This document shows positions 1-8,036 of a DNA stretch of 64,000 nt, one piece after another. Location: the NCBI GenBank assembly GCA_958421275.1, contig CATZLI010000001.1, forward strand, positions 233,666-297,665. The letters are read 5' to 3'. The translations under genes were made by a program, and so were the position numbers. The notes under the pieces are model-generated. The model searched no databases, was not told the origin of the DNA, and saw only the letters and a program-made list of their open reading frames with translations. Origin of the DNA: an uncultured Collinsella sp. (GTDB taxonomy: Bacteria; Actinomycetota; Coriobacteriia; Coriobacteriales; Coriobacteriaceae). Numbering within the stretch: position 1 is the first letter of the stretch; every line of letters begins with the position of its first letter.

Positions 1-316
1 TGCTGCCCATAAAGGCCGATCCAAAGCTGGCGATGGAGATGCCGACGCCCAGCAGGTTGACCGACAGGTAACTCGCGAGCTCAAGCATAAAGCTGTTGAC
101 GACAAGCTGGAAAATGCCCAGCGTAATGATCGTGAGCGGCAGCGAGATGACCGTGAGGAACGGTTTGACGAACGAATCGACAATGTTCAGGAACAGTCCC
201 ACAAAGGCAAAGCAGACCCAGGTCTCGGCAAAGCCGAAGGGTTGGATACCGGGGACGAGGAACGTGGCGATCGCGATGGCGATCGAGGTGAAGAGCCAGT
301 TAAGCATAAAGCGCAT
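1..316 (-). CDS. Phage holin family (YvlD-like) 4-TM membrane protein, 3' end cut by window
   Basis: The frame read leftward from 316 begins MRFMLNWLFTSIAIAIATFL and stays open to the window edge, giving 105 residues of an incomplete protein. It is almost entirely hydrophobic, with segments near residues 5-20, 32-48, 55-75 and 80-100. The pattern of a short N-terminal helix, then FVGLFLNIVDSFVKPFLTVISLPLTIITLG-type sequence, matches the superfamily IV mycobacterial phage holin/YvlD family of small integral membrane proteins, whose role is unclear. An AAAGGA ribosome site lies 8 bases upstream of the ATG at 314-316. The C-terminus lies outside the window, so full length is unknown. Confidence 0.75.
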   Translation of the reverse strand, partial: MRFMLNWLFTSIAIAIATFLVPGIQPFGFAETWVCFAFVGLFLNIVDSFVKPFLTVISLPLTIITLGIFQLVVNSFMLELASYLSVNLLGVGISIASFGSAFMGS

Positions 317-640
317 GGCGTGAATCCTTTCTTGCGCCGGGGTTGCTGGCGTCGTGTGAAGCGGCTTACGGCGGCGACCTGGATGGTTGCGCGGGCGCGC
401 CGCGGTGTTTGGGCGCCCATTGTCTCAAATATTCGTGGAGCTTACGTGCGCATATGGTTTCTAAACGGCGTTCGTCCTGAAAAACGCGCCGCTGGCAGAG
501 AGTCTTGTCGCTTTAGTTTGGTGGTGTGCTACACTGCTACGGGCAAAAGCCACAGGCGTTGCCCTATTGCATAGAACGGGTGAACGATGCCCGATGTCAG
601 TATCAACTTCGATGCCTTTTGGCGGGTTTGGCGGTGATCG
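317..640. other. Intergenic region between divergent genes
   Basis: No convincing gene is seen. The region separates the leftward holin-family gene from the rightward TrpR-like regulator, so it must carry both promoters. Only the rightward one has a recognisable core, listed separately. The longest overlapping open frames have no ribosome site and no family resemblance. Confidence 0.6.
510..535 (+). promoter_or_regulatory. Candidate extended -10 promoter for the TrpR-like regulator
   Basis: The sequence TGCTACACT (527-535) is an extended -10 element (TGn plus TACACT). A weak -35-like TTGTCG lies near 505-510, 19 bases upstream. It sits about 105 bases before the start codon at 641. Assignment is by sequence resemblance only. 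Confidence 0.4.
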
Positions 641-940
641 ATGAATATCGAGAACATGTTTGACAAGCCTGATGTCAAGCAGCTGGTCCACGCATTTAGC
701 CTTTTGGACGACGAGAAGGATATCCAAGCGTTTTTGACCGATATCTGCACGCCGCGCGAGATTTGCGACCTTTCTCAGCGTTTGCAGGTTGCGCGCTATT
801 TGGACGAGGGCGAGCCTTATGTTGAGGTTCAGGCCCGTACCGGCGCTTCGTCCACCACGGTGAGCCGCGTTTCAAAGGCGCTGAACGGCGAGTACGGTGG
901 CTACCGCAAGATCCTCATTAAGTTGGAGGATGGCGAGTAG
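641..940 (+). CDS. YerC/YecD family TrpR-like transcriptional regulator
   Basis: This 99-residue protein matches the usual size of the YerC/YecD family, a TrpR-superfamily group of helix-turn-helix proteins common in Firmicutes and Actinobacteria. The segment from about residue 46 (TPREICDLSQRLQVARYL) followed by EVQARTGASSTTVSRVSKAL at about residues 66-85 is the TrpR-type helix-turn-helix with its recognition helix. The ligand of this family is not established, so no effector is proposed. It stands alone and is followed by an intrinsic terminator. The upstream Shine-Dalgarno sequence is weak (GGCGGTG). Confidence 0.85.
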   Translation: MNIENMFDKPDVKQLVHAFSLLDDEKDIQAFLTDICTPREICDLSQRLQVARYLDEGEPYVEVQARTGASSTTVSRVSKALNGEYGGYRKILIKLEDGE

Positions 941-966
941 GCCAGCGACAACATTGAATTACGAAG

Positions 967-992
967 AACCGTCCCTCCGGGGGGCGGTTTTT
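967..992 (+). terminator. Rho-independent terminator
   Basis: A nine-base-pair stem (967-975 with 981-989, one T-G pair, five-base loop) is followed directly by a T run. It lies 27 bases after the regulator stop codon. Confidence 0.8.
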
Positions 993-1125
993 ATATGCCT
1001 GCAATCGGCTGGTGCGTTGGGTTCAGGTTGCTTTGTACCAAAAGATGGAACTGCGGTGGCAATGTGTCCGCTTGGGCGGGTAGGATGGATGCATTGATTA
1101 TTGCGAACGGTTTGAGCGGAGGACC

Positions 1126-4100
1126 ATGCCTGTTCGAATCTATACCACCAATGCCGGCACGGATTTGAGCGATGCCGAGTCGGCGCTGCTTGCCGACCTT
1201 ATTGCCCGTCACGGGCGTGCCGTGTTGCTGGCACCAACGTTTGCCGAGCTCGATCTGTGCCGTCATGATGCGGCGGAAGCCGGCATTTCGCTGGGTATCG
1301 ACTACAAGACACCCGCATCGTGGCTTCGCTCGCTTTGGGAGCTTTTGGGCGACGGGCGCGGTTTCGTCGACAACCTGCAGCGCCAGATGCTGTTTTCGGA
1401 CATGGTCACGCGCCTCGATGATGCCGACCTGCAGCCGCTTTCGCGCAGCCAGGGCACGGTGCGCATGCTCGCGCGCATGGGCCGCGATGTGCTGCCGGGC
1501 GTAGCGGGGACGGGTGCCGAGCGCTGCTGCGGCGACGTTTGCCGTCCCGATCCCAAGAGCGACGCCGAGGCTCGCGTATTCGAGCTTTTGCGTGCCTACG
1601 CGGGCGGTTTGGACCGTCGAGATATGGTCGAGCCCTGCGAGGCAGCCGACATTATGGCCGGTGCCCTGGCCGATAGCCTGCCGGCGTGCGCCCGCGCCGT
1701 ATGCGTGCGCGGTATCACGTCGTTTACGCACGGTCTACTCGAGCTGCTGTCTGCCGTGGCGAACAATGGGGGAGAGGTCGTCGTGCTGCTTGCCCGCGAG
1801 CAGGCGGCGATGCGCGAGGAGCTTGCCACGGCATTTGATGCCCGCGGTGTGCTGTTTGAGATCGCGCCGCTGGGGGAGGACGCCGTCGCGTCTGATGTCG
1901 CTTGCGGGGCCGCCGCTCAGCCTGCCTTTATTGAGGTCGCCGGCCCCCATGCCCGTGCTCATGTCTATGCGGACGCCATCGATAAGTTGGTGAAAGCGCA
2001 CAAGGAGTCCAAGGCCGATAAAGCTACTGCAACGCCCGCCGACCCCGTGCGCGTGCTCGTCGTTTCTGCCCGGGCACCCCAGCTGTTCGGCGAGCTCGCC
2101 GCCCGTTTGGCGGTGCGTCACATTGCGGCCGAGACGACTGAGTTCACGGCGTTTTCCCAGTCCATCGCGGGCAGGCAGTTTACGGCGCTCGCCAACCTGA
2201 TCGAGCGTATGAAAGCCGCCGACGAGGGCACCGCTTCCAAGACTGAGTGGTGGCCCGCGCCGGAGCTTACCGACTGGATCTACAGTCCGCTTTCGGGCGC
2301 TGATGCCGTCAATGCCCGTACCTTCGATAAGAATATGCGTCTCTCGCGCAGCAAGACTACCGCGGGCGTCAAGAGCCTGCTGCAGAGCGTTCAGGGCCAG
2401 GTGAGGGGCGCGCGCAAGGCGACGAGCGACGATAACTGGTTTAAGAACGTACCGTGTGTGGTCTCGGACGTGTTCCAGGCGCTGCGGCGTGACAAGCCCG
2501 TGACGGCGCTTAAGGCCATGCTTGCCGTTGCCGAGGCGTTGCCCGATCGCGCTCTAGGCGGCCTTGACGGCCAGGCCCGTCGCCAGGCAGAGACGGCTTT
2601 GCTGCGCCATGCCATCGACATCCTTATGAACGATGCTCGCGCGCTCGACGTGTCGCAGGCCGCGACCGTGCCGGTTCTCGACGGCGTTCGAACCAAGGTG
2701 GACAAGCGCAGTACCGCCTACGATTACGAGACCTATGAGGTCGATCGCACGCCACGAGCACAAGTGCGCTTCGCGTCGCTTGCCGATGCGTCGGTTCTTC
2801 GCCCTGGCAGCTACGATGCCGTGCTGTTTGCCGATGTCGACCTGGACAGCTATCCGCTTTCGCACGAAGAGGGCCCGCTTGCCACGTTGACAGCCGAGCT
2901 GCGCCGCGACGGCGTGTCTTTGGAGCCCGCTGCCCTGCTGCGCGTGCGCTTTGGCCGTGCGATGCAGGCGGCGAGCGGTCCGGTCGCGCTCGCCCGTGTG
3001 ACGCACGATCGCCAGGCACGCGAGTGCTACCCGGCAGCCGTATGGACCGAGCTGTGGGCACATGCCGAGGCCGCTGGCGCTGCCAAGCCCATGCGCGTGG
3101 GCGAGGGCGATATCATCGCCGACTTTGATCCCGCGGCAGGTGAAGGCCTCAAGCGCGAGCGCGTGACCTGTGAAGCCCCTCAGCATCTGAGTGCCGAGGC
3201 CGTGCCGTATTTGGTCCTGCGCCGTCGCGATGGCGAGGGTGAGGACGCGCCGCTCGTGCCGCGTCTGACGTCCGCCTCGCAGATCGAGGCCTATTCGACC
3301 TGCCCGCTATGCTGGTTCGTCTCGTACCGCGTGAAGCCCCAGTCGATCGACGCGGGCTTTGGCAACATGGAAAAGGGCAACTTTGTCCACGACGTGCTGG
3401 AGTATCTGCATGCCCGTCTGCCCCAAGAGGGCATGGAGCGCGTGACGCCCGAGAATCTGCCGCGCGCACAGGAGCTGCTGCACGAGGTCTTTGACGAGAC
3501 GTTGGCCGAGCACGCCGGCAAGCGCGGCACGGAGGGCCCGCTGGTGCCGCTCTCTGCGGTGGAGGAACGCCAGGTGGCCGAGATCTTGCCGCAGCTGGAG
3601 GGTGTGCTTGCCTACGAGTCCGAGGCACTTGCCCCCTTTGCCCCGCGCTACCTGGAGTTCGCCTTCAACGAGCTCAAGGTCGAGTATGCCGGTTGGCCGC
3701 TTGGCGGGCGCATCGACCGCGTGGACGTGGACGCCGAGAATCGTGCCGTGGTGATCGACTACAAGCATCGCACGGGCGTTGAGGAGTTTAAGCTCGCCGA
3801 CCCCACGGTGCGCGACGAGGAATCGGGCACGGCGCCCATCGACGATCCGCGCTGGTTGCCACCACATACCCAAACGCTCATCTACGCCCAGGCCATGCGT
3901 CGGGCGCTGGGCCTAGATACCCGTGCTGCGCTCTATTTCTCGACCAAGGGCGGCAAGCCCGCGCTGCGCGGCGCGGCGAGTGCCGAGTTGCTCGAGGAAG
4001 AGCGTGGTGACGGTCGCATCCCGGGCCTTAAGAAAGGTTTCCCCGGCGAGGGTGGCAGCATGGACTTCGACGCCCTGCTCGATCGCGTGGAGACCGGCAT

Positions 4101-4224
4101 CGCCGAGCGTCTGCGCGAGCTCGAGGCGGGCAACGTTGCCGCCGTCGACCCGACGTCGGCTCAGGCCGCGCATGCGCGCTGCTCGTATAACCACGAAGGA
4201 ACGTTTGTAAGGAGGGACGTGTAG
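1126..4224 (+). CDS. addB: AddB-like PD-(D/E)XK nuclease subunit of an ATP-dependent helicase-nuclease
   Basis: The 1032-residue protein is the probable AddB partner of the AddA helicase encoded 3 bases downstream; together such proteins process double-strand ends for RecA-dependent repair. The N-terminal two thirds is the inactivated helicase-like part. The C-terminal nuclease domain shows the Asp in GGRIDRVD (about 862), the IDYK motif (D878, K880) and a QxxxY motif in HTQTLIYAQAM. AddB proteins normally hold an iron-sulphur cluster with one Cys before the nuclease domain and a C-x2-C-x5-C cluster at the C-terminus. Here CPLC (726-729) is present, but the C-terminus has only one Cys (1019). 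The start follows GGAGG by three bases. Confidence 0.85.
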   Translation: MPVRIYTTNAGTDLSDAESALLADLIARHGRAVLLAPTFAELDLCRHDAAEAGISLGIDYKTPASWLRSLWELLGDGRGFVDNLQRQMLFSDMVTRLDDADLQPLSRSQGTVRMLARMGRDVLPGVAGTGAERCCGDVCRPDPKSDAEARVFELLRAYAGGLDRRDMVEPCEAADIMAGALADSLPACARAVCVRGITSFTHGLLELLSAVANNGGEVVVLLAREQAAMREELATAFDARGVLFEIAPLGEDAVASDVACGAAAQPAFIEVAGPHARAHVYADAIDKLVKAHKESKADKATATPADPVRVLVVSARAPQLFGELAARLAVRHIAAETTEFTAFSQSIAGRQFTALANLIERMKAADEGTASKTEWWPAPELTDWIYSPLSGADAVNARTFDKNMRLSRSKTTAGVKSLLQSVQGQVRGARKATSDDNWFKNVPCVVSDVFQALRRDKPVTALKAMLAVAEALPDRALGGLDGQARRQAETALLRHAIDILMNDARALDVSQAATVPVLDGVRTKVDKRSTAYDYETYEVDRTPRAQVRFASLADASVLRPGSYDAVLFADVDLDSYPLSHEEGPLATLTAELRRDGVSLEPAALLRVRFGRAMQAASGPVALARVTHDRQARECYPAAVWTELWAHAEAAGAAKPMRVGEGDIIADFDPAAGEGLKRERVTCEAPQHLSAEAVPYLVLRRRDGEGEDAPLVPRLTSASQIEAYSTCPLCWFVSYRVKPQSIDAGFGNMEKGNFVHDVLEYLHARLPQEGMERVTPENLPRAQELLHEVFDETLAEHAGKRGTEGPLVPLSAVEERQVAEILPQLEGVLAYESEALAPFAPRYLEFAFNELKVEYAGWPLGGRIDRVDVDAENRAVVIDYKHRTGVEEFKLADPTVRDEESGTAPIDDPRWLPPHTQTLIYAQAMRRALGLDTRAALYFSTKGGKPALRGAASAELLEEERGDGRIPGLKKGFPGEGGSMDFDALLDRVETGIAERLRELEAGNVAAVDPTSAQAAHARCSYNHEGTFVRRDV

Positions 4225-4227
4225 ACC

Positions 4228-7200
4228 ATGGATCTTTCGACTTTGATGCCGCAACAGCTGCAGATCGTCAAAACGCTCGACCGTCCGCTGTTTGTCTCGG
4301 CGGGCGCCGGTTCGGGCAAGACCTTTACCCTCACGCGCCGCATCGTCTACGCGCTCTCGCCCGAATCCGGTCCGTTCGTCGAGCATCTGGACCAGGTGCT
4401 CGCCATCACCTTTACCAAGGATGCCGCGGCCGAGATTCGCGACCGCGTGCGCCGTGCGCTTATCGACGAGGGCATGGACGAGGAAGCACTGACCGTCGAC
4501 GACGCGTGGATTTCGACCATTCACGGCATGTGCTCGCGTATCCTGCGCGCGCATGCGCTGGAGCTGGGCATCGACCCCGAGTTCACGGTGCTCACCGATA
4601 CCGACGAGCTTATGGACCAGGCTGTTGAGCATGTGCTGGCCCGCGCGACGGCGCCCGATGCCGCCCCCGAGCTCGCGGCATCGCTCAAGGCCCTCTATGC
4701 CTGGTATCCCATGGCGGGCGAGGGCGGTTCCTTTGGCACCGGCACGACCATCAAGGGCCTGGTGCGCGACCTGCTGGAGCTGTCGAGCCAGTTGCCGGGC
4801 GGTATGGACGACGTGTGCGTGGCGCGCGGCCAGGCCGATACCTCGGCACTCGCCGATGCCTATCGCGCAGCGCTGGGCGCAAGCAAGGCCGCGACCGAGA
4901 AGGCGCAGATGGCACTCGACGCCATTGACGCGTTCGAGGCGAGCGGCAAGACCATGGCCGATGCAGCGCGACTCATGATGTCGTGCACCATGCCGCGCGC
5001 GAGCAAGGCATTCCCTAAGGAGCAGGTCGAGCTGCTCAAGGCCGAGGCCGCCGATGCGTTTATCAATATCGTGCTTGCCTGCGGTGGCCCGGCGCTCGAT
5101 GCGCTGGTGGGCCTGGCCCGTTCCGTGGAGGCTGAGTATCGCGCGCTCAAGGCCGGCCAGTCTGCCCTCGACAACAACGACCTGCTGCGCATGGCCTACG
5201 AGGCCCTGTGCGATTACCCGGCCATCCGAGCGGCATACGAGGGCCGCTTTAAGATGGTCATGATCGATGAGTTCCAGGATACCGACCAGATGCAGGTCGA
5301 TTTGATTCGCTATCTGACGGGCGCGGGGGAGCGCGCGTTGTGCACCGTAGGCGATGCGCAGCAGTCCATCTATCGCTTCCGTGGCGCCGAGGTCGAGGTG
5401 TTCCGCCGTCAGGAGCGCAAGGTGGGCTCCTCTGCTGCGCCCGAGACGTCCGTCGCATCCGATGCCCCTGCCGGCGAACTCGTCAAACTCGTGCGCAACT
5501 TCCGCAGCCACGACGAGGTGCTGCGCTATGTGGCACGCGTCTTCGACGGCGATGACGGCGGCCTGATGCAGGGCTTTTTGGATCTTGAGGCGAGCGACGG
5601 CCACAAGGACACACTGGTGGCGGACGCCTCGCGCCGCCAGGCCTTCTTTGTTGCCGGCGGCAGTATGCAGGAGCGCACACAGGCCAAGGCCCGTGCGATC
5701 GCCGAGCGCTTCCGCGCGCTTGCCGATGCCGGCCAGCCCCAGGGCGGCATGGTACTGCTGCTGGGCCGCATGACCAACGCCGACGTCTACGCTCAGGCCT
5801 TTCGCGATCAGGGGCTCGACTGCGTCATCGCGGGCGGCTCGGTCTTTGCCCAAGCAGCCGAGGTGCAGACGGTGCGCGCCCTGGTTTGTGCGCTCGCCAA
5901 TCCGGCTGATACGGCGCAGGGCCTTATGCCGCTGCTCGCCTCGCCGATGTTTGCGCTCGGCGCCCAGGAGTTCCTGGCGCTGGCGACCAAGCTCGATAGC
6001 GAGACAGGGGAGACCTCGCGCCGGAATATCGACATGGGCATCATGAGCGATTTTGACGTGCCGGGTTTGCAAGACTTGCCGCTTGTGACGCGCGCCCGCG
6101 AGGTGCTGCGGTATGCGCTCCGTCGCGTGGGCCGCGATTCGTTCGCCGCCATCGTGCGCGACGTGGTCAACGCCTCCGGCTGGTTTGTGCGTCTGGGACA
6201 GCGTGGTCCCGAGGGCAAGGCCATTGCCGCCAACGTGCTCAAGGCGCTCGACGCCGTGGCTGAGGCTGAGGCCGAGTTCGGCAACTCGCCGCGTTCCATC
6301 GCGCTGGCCTTCGACCGCTTCTTGGCGGGCAAGGAAGCCCCGGGTGCCCTCAACGAGGAAGGCGACGGCGCGGTGCGCATCATGACGGTGCATGCCTCCA
6401 AGGGTCTGGAATATCCGGTCGTGGCGGTCGCCGAGTGCTTTGGCGTGCGTAAGTCCTCGGGTGCGGCACAGATGGGCCGCGTCGAGGGCGGAGCACAGGT
6501 CGTGGCACTGCCGGCGCGCTTCGACGGCGTTAAGCTCGCCGACGGTACCTTTGTGAAGGGCGACGACGTCAAAAAGCAGTTTGAGCATGCGTTTAAGGGC
6601 AAGGGCACGTCGCTGTGGCTGCCGCCGGAGCTCATGGAGGACGTCTGTGCGACGGGTTCTCCCGCCGAGGCATTTGCTCGCCTGCGCAACGACGACCTGC
6701 AGCTTTCGCTCGAGGAGCGGGCCCGCTTGCTCTATGTTGCCATGACGCGTGCGCGCGAGCTGGTGATCTTGGCGATGGATACCGGCGTGAGCCGTGGCAA
6801 GGTGACGGCGCCGACCTTCGACGTTGAGACCGATCTGACCTACGATGTGCTGCGCCGTATTTTGCCGACCGACGCTCTGGACATGCCGCAGCTCGATGCC
6901 GACCGCCTGGTGTTCGACAACTCCCAGCCGGGCGACTACGAGCTCATTTCGCTCGCGGGCTTTACCTTTGGCGAGCAGGCGTTTGAGGCCAACGCTTCGT
7001 TGGATGCCGAGGGCAGGCTTGTTCGTGGCGATGCCGATACAGATGCTGCCGACGATTCGGCCAGTACAATCGTCCCCGGTCCTGCCGACCCCAAGCCCGA
7101 TTCGTTTGAGCTTGTGTATCCCCAGGCAGTGGGCGTGCGCATGGGCATCTGTCCGTATCCGATGCGCGACTCGTATAGCTACTCGTCAATCGCCGCGGCG

Positions 7201-7860
7201 CTCCATGCCGAGACAGAAGACCGTGCCGCCGAGGCGCGTGTGCCCATGGACGAGGCTGGCGATGATGCGGAGTCGGATGGTTCCGAGATGACGGATGCGG
7301 GCGTGGCCGCTGTCGAGCCCGCCGGCAACCCCATGGCGCTGGGCTCGGCGTTCCATGCCGCCTGCCAGTGGCTGATCGAGATGGGTTCCGATGCGCTGCC
7401 CGCTGAGCGTGCCGATGCGCTGGCGCGCCTGTGGCACCTGACGCCAGAACAGCGCGAGCGCTTCGATGTCGCTCTGGAGCGCTGGCTCAAGTCGTCGGTT
7501 CGTGCCGAGCTGTTCGCGTGGCCGTGCGTTCGCGCCGAGGTGCCGTTCTTCTCGCTGGGCTGCGAGGACGAGGACATCGCCCGCTACGGTGCATATGCCG
7601 AAGGCGCCATCGACGCTTTGGCGACCGACCCGGCCGATCCGTCACGCGCACTGGTCATCGATTACAAGACGGGTGGCACGCCGGATGAGACGCCGGACCA
7701 GCTGCTCGAGAAGCACGCCCTGCAGGCGCGCGTCTACGCCGACGTGTTGCACAAGGCGGGCTTTGAGGCCGTGACCGTCAAGTTCGTCCGCGTGGAGCAG
7801 CCGGATCCAACCATCTTCGTCGAACCCGCCGAGCCCCAAGTAGTCACCTATAACTTCTAA
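4228..7860 (+). CDS. addA: AddA-like UvrD-family helicase-nuclease subunit
   Basis: The 1210-residue protein has the length and order of AddA: an SF1 helicase followed by a RecB-type nuclease. Visible helicase motifs are Walker A AGAGSGKT (K31), MIDEFQDTD (motif II), GDAQQSIYRFRGAE (motif III), VRIMTVHASKGLEYPVV (motif V) and LLYVAMTRAREL (motif VI). The C-terminal nuclease contains GAIDAL, VIDYKTGG (D1145, K1147) and ALQARVYADVL. The gene starts 3 bases after addB behind AAGGAGGG, so the two are translationally linked. It should unwind and degrade broken DNA ends until modulated by a recombination hotspot sequence. Confidence 0.92.
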   Translation: MDLSTLMPQQLQIVKTLDRPLFVSAGAGSGKTFTLTRRIVYALSPESGPFVEHLDQVLAITFTKDAAAEIRDRVRRALIDEGMDEEALTVDDAWISTIHGMCSRILRAHALELGIDPEFTVLTDTDELMDQAVEHVLARATAPDAAPELAASLKALYAWYPMAGEGGSFGTGTTIKGLVRDLLELSSQLPGGMDDVCVARGQADTSALADAYRAALGASKAATEKAQMALDAIDAFEASGKTMADAARLMMSCTMPRASKAFPKEQVELLKAEAADAFINIVLACGGPALDALVGLARSVEAEYRALKAGQSALDNNDLLRMAYEALCDYPAIRAAYEGRFKMVMIDEFQDTDQMQVDLIRYLTGAGERALCTVGDAQQSIYRFRGAEVEVFRRQERKVGSSAAPETSVASDAPAGELVKLVRNFRSHDEVLRYVARVFDGDDGGLMQGFLDLEASDGHKDTLVADASRRQAFFVAGGSMQERTQAKARAIAERFRALADAGQPQGGMVLLLGRMTNADVYAQAFRDQGLDCVIAGGSVFAQAAEVQTVRALVCALANPADTAQGLMPLLASPMFALGAQEFLALATKLDSETGETSRRNIDMGIMSDFDVPGLQDLPLVTRAREVLRYALRRVGRDSFAAIVRDVVNASGWFVRLGQRGPEGKAIAANVLKALDAVAEAEAEFGNSPRSIALAFDRFLAGKEAPGALNEEGDGAVRIMTVHASKGLEYPVVAVAECFGVRKSSGAAQMGRVEGGAQVVALPARFDGVKLADGTFVKGDDVKKQFEHAFKGKGTSLWLPPELMEDVCATGSPAEAFARLRNDDLQLSLEERARLLYVAMTRARELVILAMDTGVSRGKVTAPTFDVETDLTYDVLRRILPTDALDMPQLDADRLVFDNSQPGDYELISLAGFTFGEQAFEANASLDAEGRLVRGDADTDAADDSASTIVPGPADPKPDSFELVYPQAVGVRMGICPYPMRDSYSYSSIAAALHAETEDRAAEARVPMDEAGDDAESDGSEMTDAGVAAVEPAGNPMALGSAFHAACQWLIEMGSDALPAERADALARLWHLTPEQRERFDVALERWLKSSVRAELFAWPCVRAEVPFFSLGCEDEDIARYGAYAEGAIDALATDPADPSRALVIDYKTGGTPDETPDQLLEKHALQARVYADVLHKAGFEAVTVKFVRVEQPDPTIFVEPAEPQVVTYNF

Positions 7861-7872
7861 TCCTCAGATAAC

Positions 7873-7935
7873 TTGCGGTGGAATAGTTCCTGCATTGCGG
7901 CCCAGGTGGCCCAAGCGGGAACTATTCCACCGCAA
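7873..7935. repeat. Perfect 18-bp inverted repeat between addA and dnaE
   Basis: TTGCGGTGGAATAGTTCC at 7873-7890 is repeated exactly in inverted form at 7918-7935, with a 27-base spacer that can itself pair weakly. No T run follows on either strand, so it is not a typical intrinsic terminator. It may be a palindromic repeat element or a Rho-independent-like roadblock. No second copy was seen in the window. Confidence 0.75.
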
Positions 7936-7991
7936 CTGCAAGAGGAGCCGTGTGGGTTTGGCTAGGTTCGGGTGCCGTCCGCGCCGTGCGG

Positions 7992-7997
7992 TAAAAT
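7992..7997 (+). promoter_or_regulatory. Candidate -10 element for dnaE
   Basis: TAAAAT is found 40 bases upstream of the dnaE start, after the inverted repeat. No good -35 hexamer is present at the right distance, so the assignment is tentative. Confidence 0.35.
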
Positions 7998-8036
7998 CGT
8001 TCAGTCAGAACACGAACCCGCATCGGAGCTCATCAC

